Shown: positions 1-8,187, counted from the first letter of the stretch. The stretch is 32,477 nucleotides of DNA from Johnsonella sp. (GCA_030529445.1 JAUMWW010000004.1:1-32477); one strand, 5' to 3'. Notes: a model not told the origin generated them from the sequence alone. Program-made: numbers and translations.

Positions 1-23
1 CAGTCGGATTGGTTATACGGTTG

Positions 24-53
24 TTGTTTGATATGCGGTTTTGAAGGTATGAT
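24..53 (+). promoter_or_regulatory. Putative promoter of the tRNA-Asn/tRNA-Cys unit
   Basis: A TATGAT -10 box (48-53) sits 18 bp after a TTGTTT -35-like box (24-29). This places the transcript start close to base 60, just before the mature tRNA-Asn. The -35 match is only the TTG core, so the call is tentative. Confidence 0.35.
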
Positions 54-62
54 TTGATATAT

Positions 63-135
63 TCCTTGATAGCTCAGTCGGTAGAGCATGCGGCTGTTAA
101 CCGCAGTGTCGTAGGTTCGAGTCCTACTCAGGGAG
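63..135 (+). tRNA. tRNA-Asn (GTT)
   Basis: A full cloverleaf can be drawn. The acceptor stem TCCTTGA (63-69) pairs with TCAGGGA (128-134) with one G-T pair, and the discriminator base is G135. The anticodon stem TGCGG/CCGCA encloses the loop CTGTTAA with anticodon GTT (Asn). The T arm contains GGTTCGAGTCC. No CCA is encoded. It lies 26 bp before tRNA-Cys and is probably cotranscribed with it. Confidence 0.97.
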
Positions 136-161
136 CTTTTAAGCATATATCCGCTTAGTAC

Positions 162-232
162 GGCGACATAGCCAAGTGGTAAGGCGTGGGTCTGCAACAC
201 CCTGATCGGCGGTTCAAATCCGCCTGTCGCCT
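162..232 (+). tRNA. tRNA-Cys (GCA)
   Basis: The acceptor stem GGCGACA (162-168) pairs perfectly with TGTCGCC (225-231), with U232 as discriminator. The anticodon loop CTGCAAC carries GCA (Cys) on a GGGT/ACCC stem. The D arm (GCCAAGTGGTAAGGC) and T arm (GGCGGTTCAAATCCGCC) are both intact. CCA is not encoded. The terminator begins 2 bp downstream, so this is the last gene of the tRNA unit. Confidence 0.97.
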
Positions 233-233
233 T

Positions 234-265
234 AAAAAAGAACCATTTTCGAATGGTTCTTTTTT
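234..265. terminator. Bidirectional intrinsic terminator
   Basis: An A6-GAACCATT arm (234-247), a TTCG tetraloop (248-251) and an AATGGTTC-T6 arm (252-265) form a perfect hairpin. It has a T-run on one strand and an A-run on the other. It can end both the rightward tRNA transcript and the leftward regulator gene whose stop is at 274. Confidence 0.9.
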
Positions 266-273
266 GTGCCTCT

Positions 274-2163
274 TTATTTCTTTTTCAGAATCAGATCCGC
301 ATCTCTTTGCAGAATATAGGATTCCAAAGAATTTTTATCGATTAAGGAGGGGGTAACCCCCTGCCTCGTAATGGAAAAGCCGGCAGCATAGTTTGCGATT
401 TTTGCGGCTTTGATCATGCTGTATCCGTATAAGAGATAGGAGACGAGAGCACTGATAAAGGCATCGCCCGCTCCCGTGCTGTCTACGGATTTAAAATCCT
501 CTGCAGCTGCGAAAAGCTCCGTGGATTTTTGTCTCAGGTAAAAACCCCGATCCGCCAAGGTGACGATGACGGTTTCTATCCCGAGGGAAAGAAGATAAGC
601 CGCTTTTTCTTCCATGGAGGAAGCCTCGGGGCAGATCGCATGGAGCTCTTCAAGATTCGGAACGATAATATTGATGGATTTGAGCAGGGAGGAGGGAAGG
701 AGCTTTGCCGCGCTCGGCTTCAGGACGGTTTTTACCCCGTGCATTTTTGCAATTTTTGCCGCTCTCTTTACCGTAGGCAAGGGGATTTCCGTTTGCAGGA
801 GACAATAGCTTGCGTTGGCAAAAATTCTTTCGTTATTGAGAATATCCTGCTCGCTCAGCGCATTATTGGCACCGGAGACGATGGAGATCATGGAATTGCC
901 GTCCCTTTGCACGAAGATATATGCCTGACCCGTTTTATATCCTGTTTTTCGGTTCAGAGCAAAAGCGTCGATCTGGTATTCGGCGATGGAGGAATAGATA
1001 AAATCCGCATCGCCGTCATTGCCGACGCTGCCCAATAAGGAGACGGAATGCCCGAGCTTTGCCGCGCCGATCGCCTGATTAATGCATTTTCCTCCCGGAT
1101 ACATATAGCTGTTTGGGGCGATTGCCGTCATGCCCGAATTGGGCAGTGCGTCAAAATTCATATAATGATCGATATTGATGCTGCCGATCGATATGATTTT
1201 TTTGAGCCTTGACTGATACGGAATATCGATCGTGGCATCGTGATTCAGGCTGATATCGAGCTCCGAAACGGGAAGGAGTGCATTTTTTTCGATTAAATGG
1301 ATCAAATATTTTGTGAGCTGAAAGCCGTATTCCTTATACGGAATATAGAGAGCGGATATCGGAGAATGCAAAGAGTCCCCGGGAGAGCCCTCTTTGAGGG
1401 AAATCAAAGAAAGATCATAGGGGATGGAATAATGCAGCTTTTCCATAATCCGGTAAAAATCAGCCGCAGAGTGATAATGAGAGGTCAATATCGCACTGAA
1501 GCTATGCTTGGCAAGCTTTCGGATCAGCTCCTCATCTATGGAATGAAAGATGAATTCTTCATTGAATTTAATCTGATGATCGAAAAGACATTTCTTATAG
1601 CCCTCCAAAAAGCTTTCTCTCCTGCGTCCTTCCTTCAGGAAGCAGGCTATTTCGGTATGATTTTTATCAATCAGGGTTTTTGTCGCGCGATAGCCCATAT
1701 GATGAAAATCGATTGCAATCGGAAGCTCCGATTCTTCCATCAGCTTGATATAGGGGAGGGAGGATTTGATCAGGAACTCCTCGTTTTCCTCTGCAAAAGG
1801 GGATACTCTTTCCCATAAAATACCGTCTACATTCATGCCCAGAAGGGTGAGGATGTTTTTTTTCTCGATTTCGGGAGAATGATTGCTGCTTTTCAGAATC
1901 AGAGTATATCCCATTTCCGATGCGGCATGGAGGACTCCGCCGAGAGTATCGCCGATATCCTGCTCCGATCGAATGATGAGCCCGAGGCTCATCGTCTTTT
2001 TTCCGTATAAAGCCGATCTTCCCGGACTGTAATGATATTCTTTGGCAAGCCTGAGCACATGCTCCCTGGTCTCGGCGCTGATGCTCTCGTCCTTATTATT
2101 CATGATTTTTGAGATTGTCGAAACAGATACTCCCGCAATTTCAGCAAATTCTTTTATCGTCAT
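274..2163 (-). CDS. LacI-type regulator fused to a PfkB/ribokinase domain
   Basis: The 629-residue protein joins two families. Residues 2-56 are a LacI helix-turn-helix and hinge region (IKEFAEIAGVSVSTIS). Residues about 57-315 resemble a periplasmic-binding-protein-like sensor. Residues about 322-620 are a complete PfkB kinase: GSINID at its start, a GGKCINQA substrate loop, a QTEIP segment, and the anion-hole motif STGAGDAF with catalytic Asp near residue 567. LacI regulators are usually 330-350 residues and ribokinases about 310, so the length fits a full fusion. The start has AGGAG 6 nt upstream. The gene is divergent from a ribokinase and nucleoside-import operon, so it is probably the ligand-responsive repressor of that operon. 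Whether the kinase domain is active or acts as a second sensor cannot be read from sequence. Confidence 0.88.
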   Translation of the reverse strand: MTIKEFAEIAGVSVSTISKIMNNKDESISAETREHVLRLAKEYHYSPGRSALYGKKTMSLGLIIRSEQDIGDTLGGVLHAASEMGYTLILKSSNHSPEIEKKNILTLLGMNVDGILWERVSPFAEENEEFLIKSSLPYIKLMEESELPIAIDFHHMGYRATKTLIDKNHTEIACFLKEGRRRESFLEGYKKCLFDHQIKFNEEFIFHSIDEELIRKLAKHSFSAILTSHYHSAADFYRIMEKLHYSIPYDLSLISLKEGSPGDSLHSPISALYIPYKEYGFQLTKYLIHLIEKNALLPVSELDISLNHDATIDIPYQSRLKKIISIGSINIDHYMNFDALPNSGMTAIAPNSYMYPGGKCINQAIGAAKLGHSVSLLGSVGNDGDADFIYSSIAEYQIDAFALNRKTGYKTGQAYIFVQRDGNSMISIVSGANNALSEQDILNNERIFANASYCLLQTEIPLPTVKRAAKIAKMHGVKTVLKPSAAKLLPSSLLKSINIIVPNLEELHAICPEASSMEEKAAYLLSLGIETVIVTLADRGFYLRQKSTELFAAAEDFKSVDSTGAGDAFISALVSYLLYGYSMIKAAKIANYAAGFSITRQGVTPSLIDKNSLESYILQRDADLILKKK

Positions 2164-2304
2164 GAAGAGCTCCTATCTTTTTATTATAATAAGCCGTAAA
2201 CATAAAATCTTCTCTGCCCGGATCCGCGCTTTCCCCGGATACTGCAAAAAAATAAGAGGGAAAGATGGAAGGGCATAGATAATAAATAATTATAACATAT
2301 TATC

Positions 2305-2333
2305 TTGACAAATAAAGATATTTATTATAAGAT
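2305..2333 (+). promoter_or_regulatory. Promoter of the nucleoside uptake operon
   Basis: A perfect TTGACA -35 box (2305-2310) is followed after 17 bp by TAAGAT (2328-2333), predicting a start near base 2340. It lies 47 bp before the ribokinase start codon. The spacer contains an AATAAA/TTTATT inverted repeat (2311-2326). Confidence 0.6.
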
Positions 2334-2340
2334 CTGCACA

Positions 2341-2367
2341 GGAAAAGATTTTCCGAAAAAATTTTCG
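2341..2367. promoter_or_regulatory. Two abutting 14-bp palindromes, candidate LacI-type operator
   Basis: GGAAAAGATTTTCC (2341-2354) and CGAAAAAATTTTCG (2354-2367) each have six-base arms (GGAAAA/TTTTCC, CGAAAA/TTTTCG) around a two-base centre, and share one base. They begin at the predicted transcript start and end just before the ribosome binding site, a position suited to repression. The divergent LacI-ribokinase protein is the natural candidate ligand. The centres are GA and AA rather than the CG common in LacI-family operators, so the assignment is an inference. Confidence 0.45.
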
Positions 2368-2380
2368 CAAGGAGTCCGCT

Positions 2381-3310
2381 ATGAAGGTATTATCCTTTGG
2401 TTCACTTAATATAGATTATGTATATGCAGTGGAACATTTTGTCCGGGCAGGAGAGACGATTTCCTCGAAATCTATGGAGATATTCGGAGGAGGAAAGGGA
2501 TTAAACCAGTCGATTGCCTTGAGCAAGGCGGGCTGCGAGGTCTATCATGCCGGAAAAATCGGAAGCGACGGATTGTTTTTAAAACAAATGCTTGAGGATT
2601 ACGGAGTCAATACCGATTTGATCAGAATCGACAGCAGCCAAAGAACGGGCAACGCCATTATCCAAAACGACCGTGCGGGAGATAATTGTATTCTTCTCTA
2701 TGCCGGGGCAAACAGAGCGATAGAAAAAGAATTTATCGACGAGACCTTGGAAGCCTTTGCAAAAGGAGATTGGATTGTTTTGCAAAACGAGGTCAGCAAT
2801 CTGGACTATATGATAGAGGCGGCATCAAAGAAGGGGCTCAAGATCGTACTCAATCCCTCCCCGATGGATGAATTTATTCAGGCATTGGATCTTGACAAAA
2901 TCGATCTGATGATTTTAAATGAAACTGAGGCAATGAGAATTTGCTCTTTATATCAGCAGGAAGAGCAGGAGGGAAAGTCGGAGGAAGAAATCGAAGAATA
3001 CCTGATCAAAACGATACGGGAGAAGCTTCCCTTTCCGGAAACCGTGCTGACTCTGGGAGAGAAGGGTGCGGTATATATCGCAAAAGACAAGCTGATCCGA
3101 CAGGAGGCATATCAGGTGCAGGCAATCGATACGACGGCTGCCGGGGACACCTTTACCGGGTTCTATATCGGGAGCATACTTAAGGGGGAGGAAATCAAGG
3201 AGGCTTTGGACAGAGCGGCTCTGGCGGCTTCTTTGGCGGTTACCGTGAAAGGTGCGGCAAATTCGATTCCCTGTCTCGAAGAAATTAATAAATTAAAGCA
3301 GAAGCTTTAA
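2381..3310 (+). CDS. rbsK: Ribokinase
   Basis: This 309-residue PfkB-family sugar kinase would convert ribose and ATP to ribose 5-phosphate in the cytoplasm. The family motifs are in place: GSLNIDYVY at the N-terminus, GGGKGLNQS in the substrate loop, QNEVSNLD with the conserved Glu, and DTTAAGDTF with catalytic Asp near residue 256. The AAGD form of that motif is also found in E. coli RbsK. The length matches the family. AAGGAG lies 6 nt before the ATG. It is the first gene of the operon that includes a nucleoside hydrolase, so it would trap the ribose released from imported nucleosides. A second kinase domain sits in the divergent regulator. A related pentose or deoxyribose as substrate is not excluded. 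Confidence 0.88.
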   Translation: MKVLSFGSLNIDYVYAVEHFVRAGETISSKSMEIFGGGKGLNQSIALSKAGCEVYHAGKIGSDGLFLKQMLEDYGVNTDLIRIDSSQRTGNAIIQNDRAGDNCILLYAGANRAIEKEFIDETLEAFAKGDWIVLQNEVSNLDYMIEAASKKGLKIVLNPSPMDEFIQALDLDKIDLMILNETEAMRICSLYQQEEQEGKSEEEIEEYLIKTIREKLPFPETVLTLGEKGAVYIAKDKLIRQEAYQVQAIDTTAAGDTFTGFYIGSILKGEEIKEALDRAALAASLAVTVKGAANSIPCLEEINKLKQKL

Positions 3311-3332
3311 AATAAAAAATCAGGAGGAAAAA

Positions 3333-4457
3333 ATGAAAAAAAGAATATTAGGTACGGTAACGGCAATTCTTATGGCGACTTCACTTGCGGCATGTTCAGG
3401 CGGAAATTCTGCTTCGGAGCAGACGACGGCGGCAGCGGAGAAAGAAACGGCTCAGAGCGCGGCAGAGGGAACCGAAACAAAGGCGGGAACCGAAGAAGGC
3501 AAGAAGCTCAAGGTCTGCGTGGTTTACTCGGGTAATCTGGGAGACAGATCCTATAACGATTCCTGTAATGAGGGAGCAAAGAGAGCAAACCAGGACTTTG
3601 GAGTAGAGGTAAAGAATCTTGAGGGAACCAGTGCGGAAGAGTGGAAGGCAAATCTTCTTTCGGCATGTGAGGACGGCTATGATTTGGTAATCTGCTCCTC
3701 CTCAAACTTTGAAGAGTACTTATCGGAGTATGCTCCTTTGTATCCGAAGACCAAGTTTGCGATCATCGATACTACGGTTGAGGGCGAGAATATTGTTTCC
3801 GTAAGCTTTGCACAGAATCAGGGATCCTTCCTTGCGGGAGCGGCTGCGGCAATGTTTACCAAGAAGACGGATATCGAGAACGTAAATGAGGACAATATCA
3901 TCGGATGGGTAGGCGGAATGGATATCCCGGTGCTGCATGATTTCTATATCGGATATGAGCAGGGCGCGAAATACATCGATCCGGATATCAAGGTGCTGCA
4001 GTCCTTCGCGGGAACATGGAACGATCCTCTCAAGGGCAAGGAGCTTACGCTTGCACAGTATGAGCAGGGCGCGGACATCGTAATGAATGTGGCTTCGGGA
4101 ACCGGAACGGGAATCCTCGAGGGTGCCGCAGAAGCAGGAAAATATGCAATCGGTGTGGATCTGAATCAGGACGCAGATCAGCCCGGACATGTGCTTACCT
4201 CTATGGTAAAGAGAGTGGACAATGCATGCTATCTGGTGATCGAGTCTGCGGTAAAGGATTCCTTCAAGGGAGGAAGCGTTTCTTATCTTACCGTTGCGGA
4301 CGGCGGCGTAAGCCTTACCGATTTTTCCGTTATCAAGGAAGCTCTGGGCGAGAAATTCCCCCAGGATATCGTGGATAAAGTAAGTGAAATAGAGAAGAAG
4401 ATCATTTCCGGTGAAATCAAAGTAGAGAATTATGAAGGCTTTGGTCCGCAGAACTAG
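3333..4457 (+). CDS. BMP-family nucleoside-binding lipoprotein of an ABC importer
   Basis: The 374-residue protein has a lipoprotein signal peptide ending in LAAC (Cys21), then a Ser/Thr/Ala/Glu-rich linker to about residue 58. The mature domain is of the basic membrane protein/PnrA-like family (KVCVVYSGNLGDRSYNDSC, later GWVGGMDIPVLHDFYIGYEQG). In this family the proteins bind purine and pyrimidine nucleosides outside the membrane and feed the NupABC or RnsABCD type of transporter. AGGAGG precedes the ATG, 22 nt after the ribokinase stop. Two RNA hairpins follow the gene, which could keep its mRNA more abundant than that of the transporter. The exact nucleoside preference is not visible. Confidence 0.88.
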   Translation: MKKRILGTVTAILMATSLAACSGGNSASEQTTAAAEKETAQSAAEGTETKAGTEEGKKLKVCVVYSGNLGDRSYNDSCNEGAKRANQDFGVEVKNLEGTSAEEWKANLLSACEDGYDLVICSSSNFEEYLSEYAPLYPKTKFAIIDTTVEGENIVSVSFAQNQGSFLAGAAAAMFTKKTDIENVNEDNIIGWVGGMDIPVLHDFYIGYEQGAKYIDPDIKVLQSFAGTWNDPLKGKELTLAQYEQGADIVMNVASGTGTGILEGAAEAGKYAIGVDLNQDADQPGHVLTSMVKRVDNACYLVIESAVKDSFKGGSVSYLTVADGGVSLTDFSVIKEALGEKFPQDIVDKVSEIEKKIISGEIKVENYEGFGPQN

Positions 4458-4473
4458 GACTGAAATTCATAGT

Positions 4474-4492
4474 ATGCGGCATTGAGCCGCAT
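4474..4492 (+). promoter_or_regulatory. RNA hairpin after the binding-protein gene
   Basis: ATGCGGC (4474-4480) and GCCGCAT (4486-4492) form a perfect 7-bp stem with a five-base loop. It lies 16 nt after the lipoprotein stop codon. It has no T-run and could protect the upstream mRNA from 3' exonucleases. Confidence 0.5.
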
Positions 4493-4511
4493 GGGTGCTT
4501 GGCGTGAATTG

Positions 4512-4546
4512 CAGGAGGGCGGGATTATTCCTTCCCTCCTGTTTTA
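4512..4546 (+). terminator. Partial (attenuating) terminator inside the operon
   Basis: CAGGAGGG (4512-4519) pairs with CCCTCCTG (4534-4541), followed by TTTTAT. The same stem and tail occur in the strong terminator at 15738-15764, but the loop here is 14 nt and looser. Because the transporter genes follow without a visible new promoter, it probably reduces rather than stops transcription. Confidence 0.5.
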
Positions 4547-4574
4547 TAGTTTGGATCAAGAAGGTGGTGTTTTT

Positions 4575-6119
4575 TTGAAAGAAGAATTTATTGTAAAAAT
4601 GAGCGGCATCAAAAAAACCTTTGGTAATGTCAAAGCCATAAAAAACGGAGAATTCAATCTCAGAGAGGGCGAGATCCACGCTTTGATCGGTGAAAACGGT
4701 GCCGGAAAATCTACGATGATGAAGATACTGTACGGTCTCTATCCCTTTGATCAGGGAGAGATCCTGATTCATGATAAGAGCTATGCCCATATCAATCCCA
4801 AAACCGCGATTGAATTGGGGATAGGTATGGTGCATCAGGAGTTCATGCTCGTAAAGGAGCTTACCGTACTTGAAAATATTATTTTGGGATTTGAGCCGAG
4901 AAAGTTTTTGAGCATAGATTTCGATAAGGCGAGGAAATCGGTGCAGCATTATATCGAGCAGTACAATATGGATATCCAGCTGGATAAGAAAATATCCCAG
5001 ATCTCCGTAGGAGAGGCGCAGAGAGTGGAAATCATCAAGACCCTGAGCAGGGGAGCGAATATCATTATTCTCGATGAGCCGACCGCCGTGCTGACCCCGC
5101 AGGAGACGGTGCACTTATTCAAGATCCTCAATAATCTGAAAAAGGATAATAAATCCATTGTATTTATTTCGCATAAGCTCAATGAAATCATGGAAATATC
5201 GGACAGAGTATCGGTAATGCGGCAGGGAGAGTATATGGGCACCGTGAATAAAACGGAAACCTCTCCTCAGGAGCTGACCAAGCTGATGATAGGCAGGGAT
5301 GTATTCCTCAATATCGAAAAGAAGGTTTCCCATGCGGCGGAAACGGTTTTAAAAGCTGAAAATCTCTGGATATCCGGAGAAAAGGAGATCTCGAAAATCA
5401 AAGGTCTTTCTCTCGAGGTAAAATCGGGAGAGATCGTCGGAATCGCAGGTATCGACGGCAACGGACAGAGTGAGCTCATCGAAGCGATCACGGGACTCAG
5501 AAGGGTTGAAAAGGGAAGCATCAGGCTCGGAGGGACGGATATTACCAATAAATCGGTTTCCTTTATCCGCAAATCCGGTTTAACCCATATACCGGAGGAT
5601 AGAAATATCAGGGGACTGAATAAGGAATTCAGCATTGCGGATAATCTGATTGCGGTCAATATGGATCAGGAACCTTTTTCCAAGAAGGGAATTTTGCATG
5701 AGGGTCAAAAAGAAGAATATGCCAAGGATCTGGTGGAAAAATTCGATATCAGACCGGCGGATTCTTCGGTGCTCACCTCCAATCTTTCCGGAGGAAATGC
5801 ACAGAAGGTAATCGTGGCAAGAGAGGTTTCTTTGGGAGGAAAGCTCCTGGTTGCTTCTCAGCCCACACGAGGAGTCGATATCGGAGCAATAGAATCAATC
5901 AGAAACATCCTCCAGGATGTAAAGGAAAAAGGACTGGGAGTCCTCCTCGTCTCGGCGGATCTGGAAGAGATCATGTCGCTTTCGGACAGGATCATCGTTA
6001 TGCATGAGGGCAAGATAACCGGAAGCTTCGATGCTTCGGAGGCGGATGATCAGAGCATAGGTCTTAAGATGATGGGAGGAAATAAAACGTATGAAAGCGG
6101 GGAAGCTTTAAATGAATGA
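4575..6119 (+). CDS. Nucleoside ABC importer, double ATP-binding subunit
   Basis: This 514-residue cytoplasmic protein holds two nucleotide-binding domains and powers the importer. Domain 1 has Walker A GENGAGKST (residues 39-47), the Q-loop segment HQEFML, signature SVGEAQR and Walker B IIILDEPTAVL. Domain 2 has a degenerate Walker A (GIDGNGQSE), signature LSGGNAQK and a Walker B ending ASQPTRGVD, where Gln replaces the catalytic Glu. This asymmetry is usual in the sugar/nucleoside importer class. The start is taken as TTG 4575 because AAGGTGG lies 7 nt upstream. An upstream in-frame TTG (4482) falls in a hairpin, and ATG 4599 lacks a good binding site. Its end overlaps the first permease by 8 nt. 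Confidence 0.9.
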   Translation: MKEEFIVKMSGIKKTFGNVKAIKNGEFNLREGEIHALIGENGAGKSTMMKILYGLYPFDQGEILIHDKSYAHINPKTAIELGIGMVHQEFMLVKELTVLENIILGFEPRKFLSIDFDKARKSVQHYIEQYNMDIQLDKKISQISVGEAQRVEIIKTLSRGANIIILDEPTAVLTPQETVHLFKILNNLKKDNKSIVFISHKLNEIMEISDRVSVMRQGEYMGTVNKTETSPQELTKLMIGRDVFLNIEKKVSHAAETVLKAENLWISGEKEISKIKGLSLEVKSGEIVGIAGIDGNGQSELIEAITGLRRVEKGSIRLGGTDITNKSVSFIRKSGLTHIPEDRNIRGLNKEFSIADNLIAVNMDQEPFSKKGILHEGQKEEYAKDLVEKFDIRPADSSVLTSNLSGGNAQKVIVAREVSLGGKLLVASQPTRGVDIGAIESIRNILQDVKEKGLGVLLVSADLEEIMSLSDRIIVMHEGKITGSFDASEADDQSIGLKMMGGNKTYESGEALNE

Positions 6120-7212
6120 TAAAGTAAAATCCACGATAGAGAGCGTAGGAAAAATCCTGCTTACCATGCTTCTTGCATTTGCGGTGGGTGCGATTTTCAT
6201 TATTTTTATCGGCGAGAACCCGATAGAAGCATATGGAGCCCTCTTTAAGGGCGCATTCAACGGAAGGCTTAAATTCGGTACGACGCTGGCAGGTTTCACC
6301 CCGCTTCTGCTCACATCTCTTGCCTTCATTATCTCCGCCAAGGCGGGGGCGTTTAACGTAGGCGTGGAGGGAGAGGTATTTCTGGGCGGAATTACGGCGG
6401 CATATATCGGCATATATTGGACCTTCCTGCCAAAGCCCATCCTCCTGATCTGCTGCTTTTTGGGCGCGATGCTCGTGGCGGCGCTTTGGGCATATATTCC
6501 CGCGGCGCTCAGAGTTTATTACGGCGTATCCGAAATCTGTACCACGATCCTGATGAACTCGGTGGCGGTTTTTATCTGCAGCTATCTGGTCAGCGGCGTG
6601 ATGAGCGCAGGCGTTGCAAATGCGCAGTCGCTTCCGGTTACGGTGAATCTCGTACAGTTCATGAAGCCGAGCTCCCTCAATACGGGTATTTTTATTGCGA
6701 TCGGAGTAAGCATAATACTGATTTTTGTTCTGTATAAGACCTCCTTCGGCATGAAGCTGCGGCAGGTAGGAACCAACCCCTTTAATGCGGAGTATGTGGG
6801 CATTAAGCCGAAGAAAGTTTTTATTCAGTCCATGATGCTTTCCGGAGCGATCGGCGGAATTGCAGGAGCAATAGAAGTTCTGGGCGTGCACGGATATTTC
6901 CTGAATAATTTTGCGGTCGGACTGGGCAGCAACGGAATGCTGGCGGCGCTGATCGTCAAAAACAATATTTTCTTCGCCCCCTTTATGGCTTTCTTTATTG
7001 CGGTTTTAAAATCCGGCGCCTTGGGAATGCAGCAGGCAACACATGTTCCGAAATCTCTTGTAGATACGATTACGGCAGTATTTATCATCTTTGCATGCAT
7101 GGAGCTTCTCTTTAAGTTTAAGATAGGAGAGAAACTCGGATCGGGCAGGGCAAAGCAGCTTGTAAAAAAGGAAGAGAACGGAAATAAGCCCGCAAAAAAG
7201 GAGAATCAGTAA
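6112..7212 (+). CDS. Nucleoside ABC importer, permease subunit 1
   Basis: This 366-residue integral membrane protein has about eight to ten hydrophobic segments. It belongs to the bacterial inner-membrane translocator family used by BMP-type nucleoside importers; visible family stretches are ISAKAGAFNVGVEGEVFLGG and YVGIKPKKVFIQSMMLSGAIGGIAGAI (given here only as guides around residues 74-93 and 220-245). The C-terminus is a Lys-rich cytoplasmic tail. The ATG overlaps the end of the ATPase gene by 8 nt, and its own stop shares a base with the next start, both signs of translational coupling. It would form the translocation pore with the next gene product. Confidence 0.87.
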   Translation: MNDKVKSTIESVGKILLTMLLAFAVGAIFIIFIGENPIEAYGALFKGAFNGRLKFGTTLAGFTPLLLTSLAFIISAKAGAFNVGVEGEVFLGGITAAYIGIYWTFLPKPILLICCFLGAMLVAALWAYIPAALRVYYGVSEICTTILMNSVAVFICSYLVSGVMSAGVANAQSLPVTVNLVQFMKPSSLNTGIFIAIGVSIILIFVLYKTSFGMKLRQVGTNPFNAEYVGIKPKKVFIQSMMLSGAIGGIAGAIEVLGVHGYFLNNFAVGLGSNGMLAALIVKNNIFFAPFMAFFIAVLKSGALGMQQATHVPKSLVDTITAVFIIFACMELLFKFKIGEKLGSGRAKQLVKKEENGNKPAKKENQ

Positions 7213-8126
7213 TGAGTATAGAAAAAATATTTAATCTAAGTTTAATATATGCCACATTCCGCTCCGCAACGCCGATCATCTATGCGGCGCTCTGTGCGGC
7301 GATTACCCAGCAGGCGGATATTTTGAATATCGGAACGGAAGGAATCATGCTTTTCGGAGCATTTATGGCAATTGCGGTAAGCTATATTACGGGAATATGG
7401 TGGCTTGCCATCTTGGTGGCGATGCTTTCCGGGCTCTTTATTGCGATGCTGATGGCGATAGGGCATATCAAGTATAAGGCGGATATCTGTGCGATCGGAA
7501 TGGGAGTCAACCTCTTTGCGCTTGCGATGACGAAGTTCCTGCTCAATGCATGGCTCGGTCAGAGCGGTACATTTACCGATCCGAAGATTGTTCCGATTCC
7601 GAGAGTTGGCGCTTCCACCCCCTTGTTCGGGCAAATCTTCAATGATTGGTCGATTACGGAGCTTTTTGTTATTGTTTTGATTACGCTGATCTGGTTTGCA
7701 TTTTATAAGACGATATGGGGCCTGAGACTGCGTGCGGTCGGAAGAATGCCGATGGCTGCGGAAACGGCGGGAATCAATGTAAATATGATGAAGTATCAGG
7801 CAATGGCGCTTTCCGGTCTGATCGGAGGTCTTGCAGGTGCGCATCTTTCGATGGGCTACTCCAAAATGTTTGTGGAGAATATGACCAATGCAAGAGGATT
7901 TATGGGTGTGGCGGCGATGTATTTCGGAGGCGCCCATCCGGTATTCACTTCTCTTGCCTGTCTGGTATTCGGACTTACCGACTCGGTGGGTTCAAGGCTT
8001 CAGGCATACGGCTTCCCGAGCCAGATCGTGCTTTTGATGCCCTATGTGGTAACCATAGCCGTGCTTGCGATCTCGATGGCGACGAAGCAGGCAAACGAGA
8101 GAAGGCGCAAGTCCTCTCTGGCGTAA
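7212..8126 (+). CDS. Nucleoside ABC importer, permease subunit 2
   Basis: A 304-residue polytopic membrane protein of the same translocator family as the preceding gene, and the usual shorter partner in the heterodimer. The conserved stretch QQADILNIGTEGIMLFGA occurs near residue 35 and a glycine-rich GLIGGLAGAHLSMGYS near residue 200. Its start overlaps the previous stop in the form TAATG, with AAGGAG 8 nt upstream. With the lipoprotein, ATPase and permease 1 it completes a full BMP-type nucleoside importer. Confidence 0.87.
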   Translation: MSIEKIFNLSLIYATFRSATPIIYAALCAAITQQADILNIGTEGIMLFGAFMAIAVSYITGIWWLAILVAMLSGLFIAMLMAIGHIKYKADICAIGMGVNLFALAMTKFLLNAWLGQSGTFTDPKIVPIPRVGASTPLFGQIFNDWSITELFVIVLITLIWFAFYKTIWGLRLRAVGRMPMAAETAGINVNMMKYQAMALSGLIGGLAGAHLSMGYSKMFVENMTNARGFMGVAAMYFGGAHPVFTSLACLVFGLTDSVGSRLQAYGFPSQIVLLMPYVVTIAVLAISMATKQANERRRKSSLA

Positions 8127-8131
8127 GGAAA

Positions 8132-8162
8132 TTCCTCCCTGTCCGAAAGGGAATCGGAGGAA
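8132..8162 (+). other. Intercistronic RNA hairpin
   Basis: TTCCTCC (8132-8138) pairs perfectly with GGAGGAA (8156-8162). The intervening bases can add a short CCT/AGG pairing. It has no T-run, so it is not a normal terminator. It separates the transporter genes from the catabolic genes and may be a processing or stability element. Confidence 0.35.
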
Positions 8163-8187
8163 GTACAGGATAAATCAGAGGAGAAAT

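Noticed and set aside
2164-2380. Riboswitch in the leader of the nucleoside operon
   Set aside because: The predicted leader is only about 40 nt and consists of two short palindromes; no purine or other riboswitch core is visible.
4482-4574. Longer N-terminus for the nucleoside importer ATPase starting at TTG 4482
   Set aside because: This region contains two hairpins and encodes residues not seen in the family; TTG 4575 has a good binding site.
6064-6891. Open frame of 275 codons on the minus strand over the permease gene, and a similar one at 7242-7937
   Set aside because: Both are antisense to well-supported permeases, with Arg/His-rich composition typical of non-coding frames.
8065-8187. 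Longer N-terminus for the nucleoside hydrolase
   Set aside because: It overlaps the permease gene and a hairpin, and the DCDPG motif normally lies within the first 15 residues.
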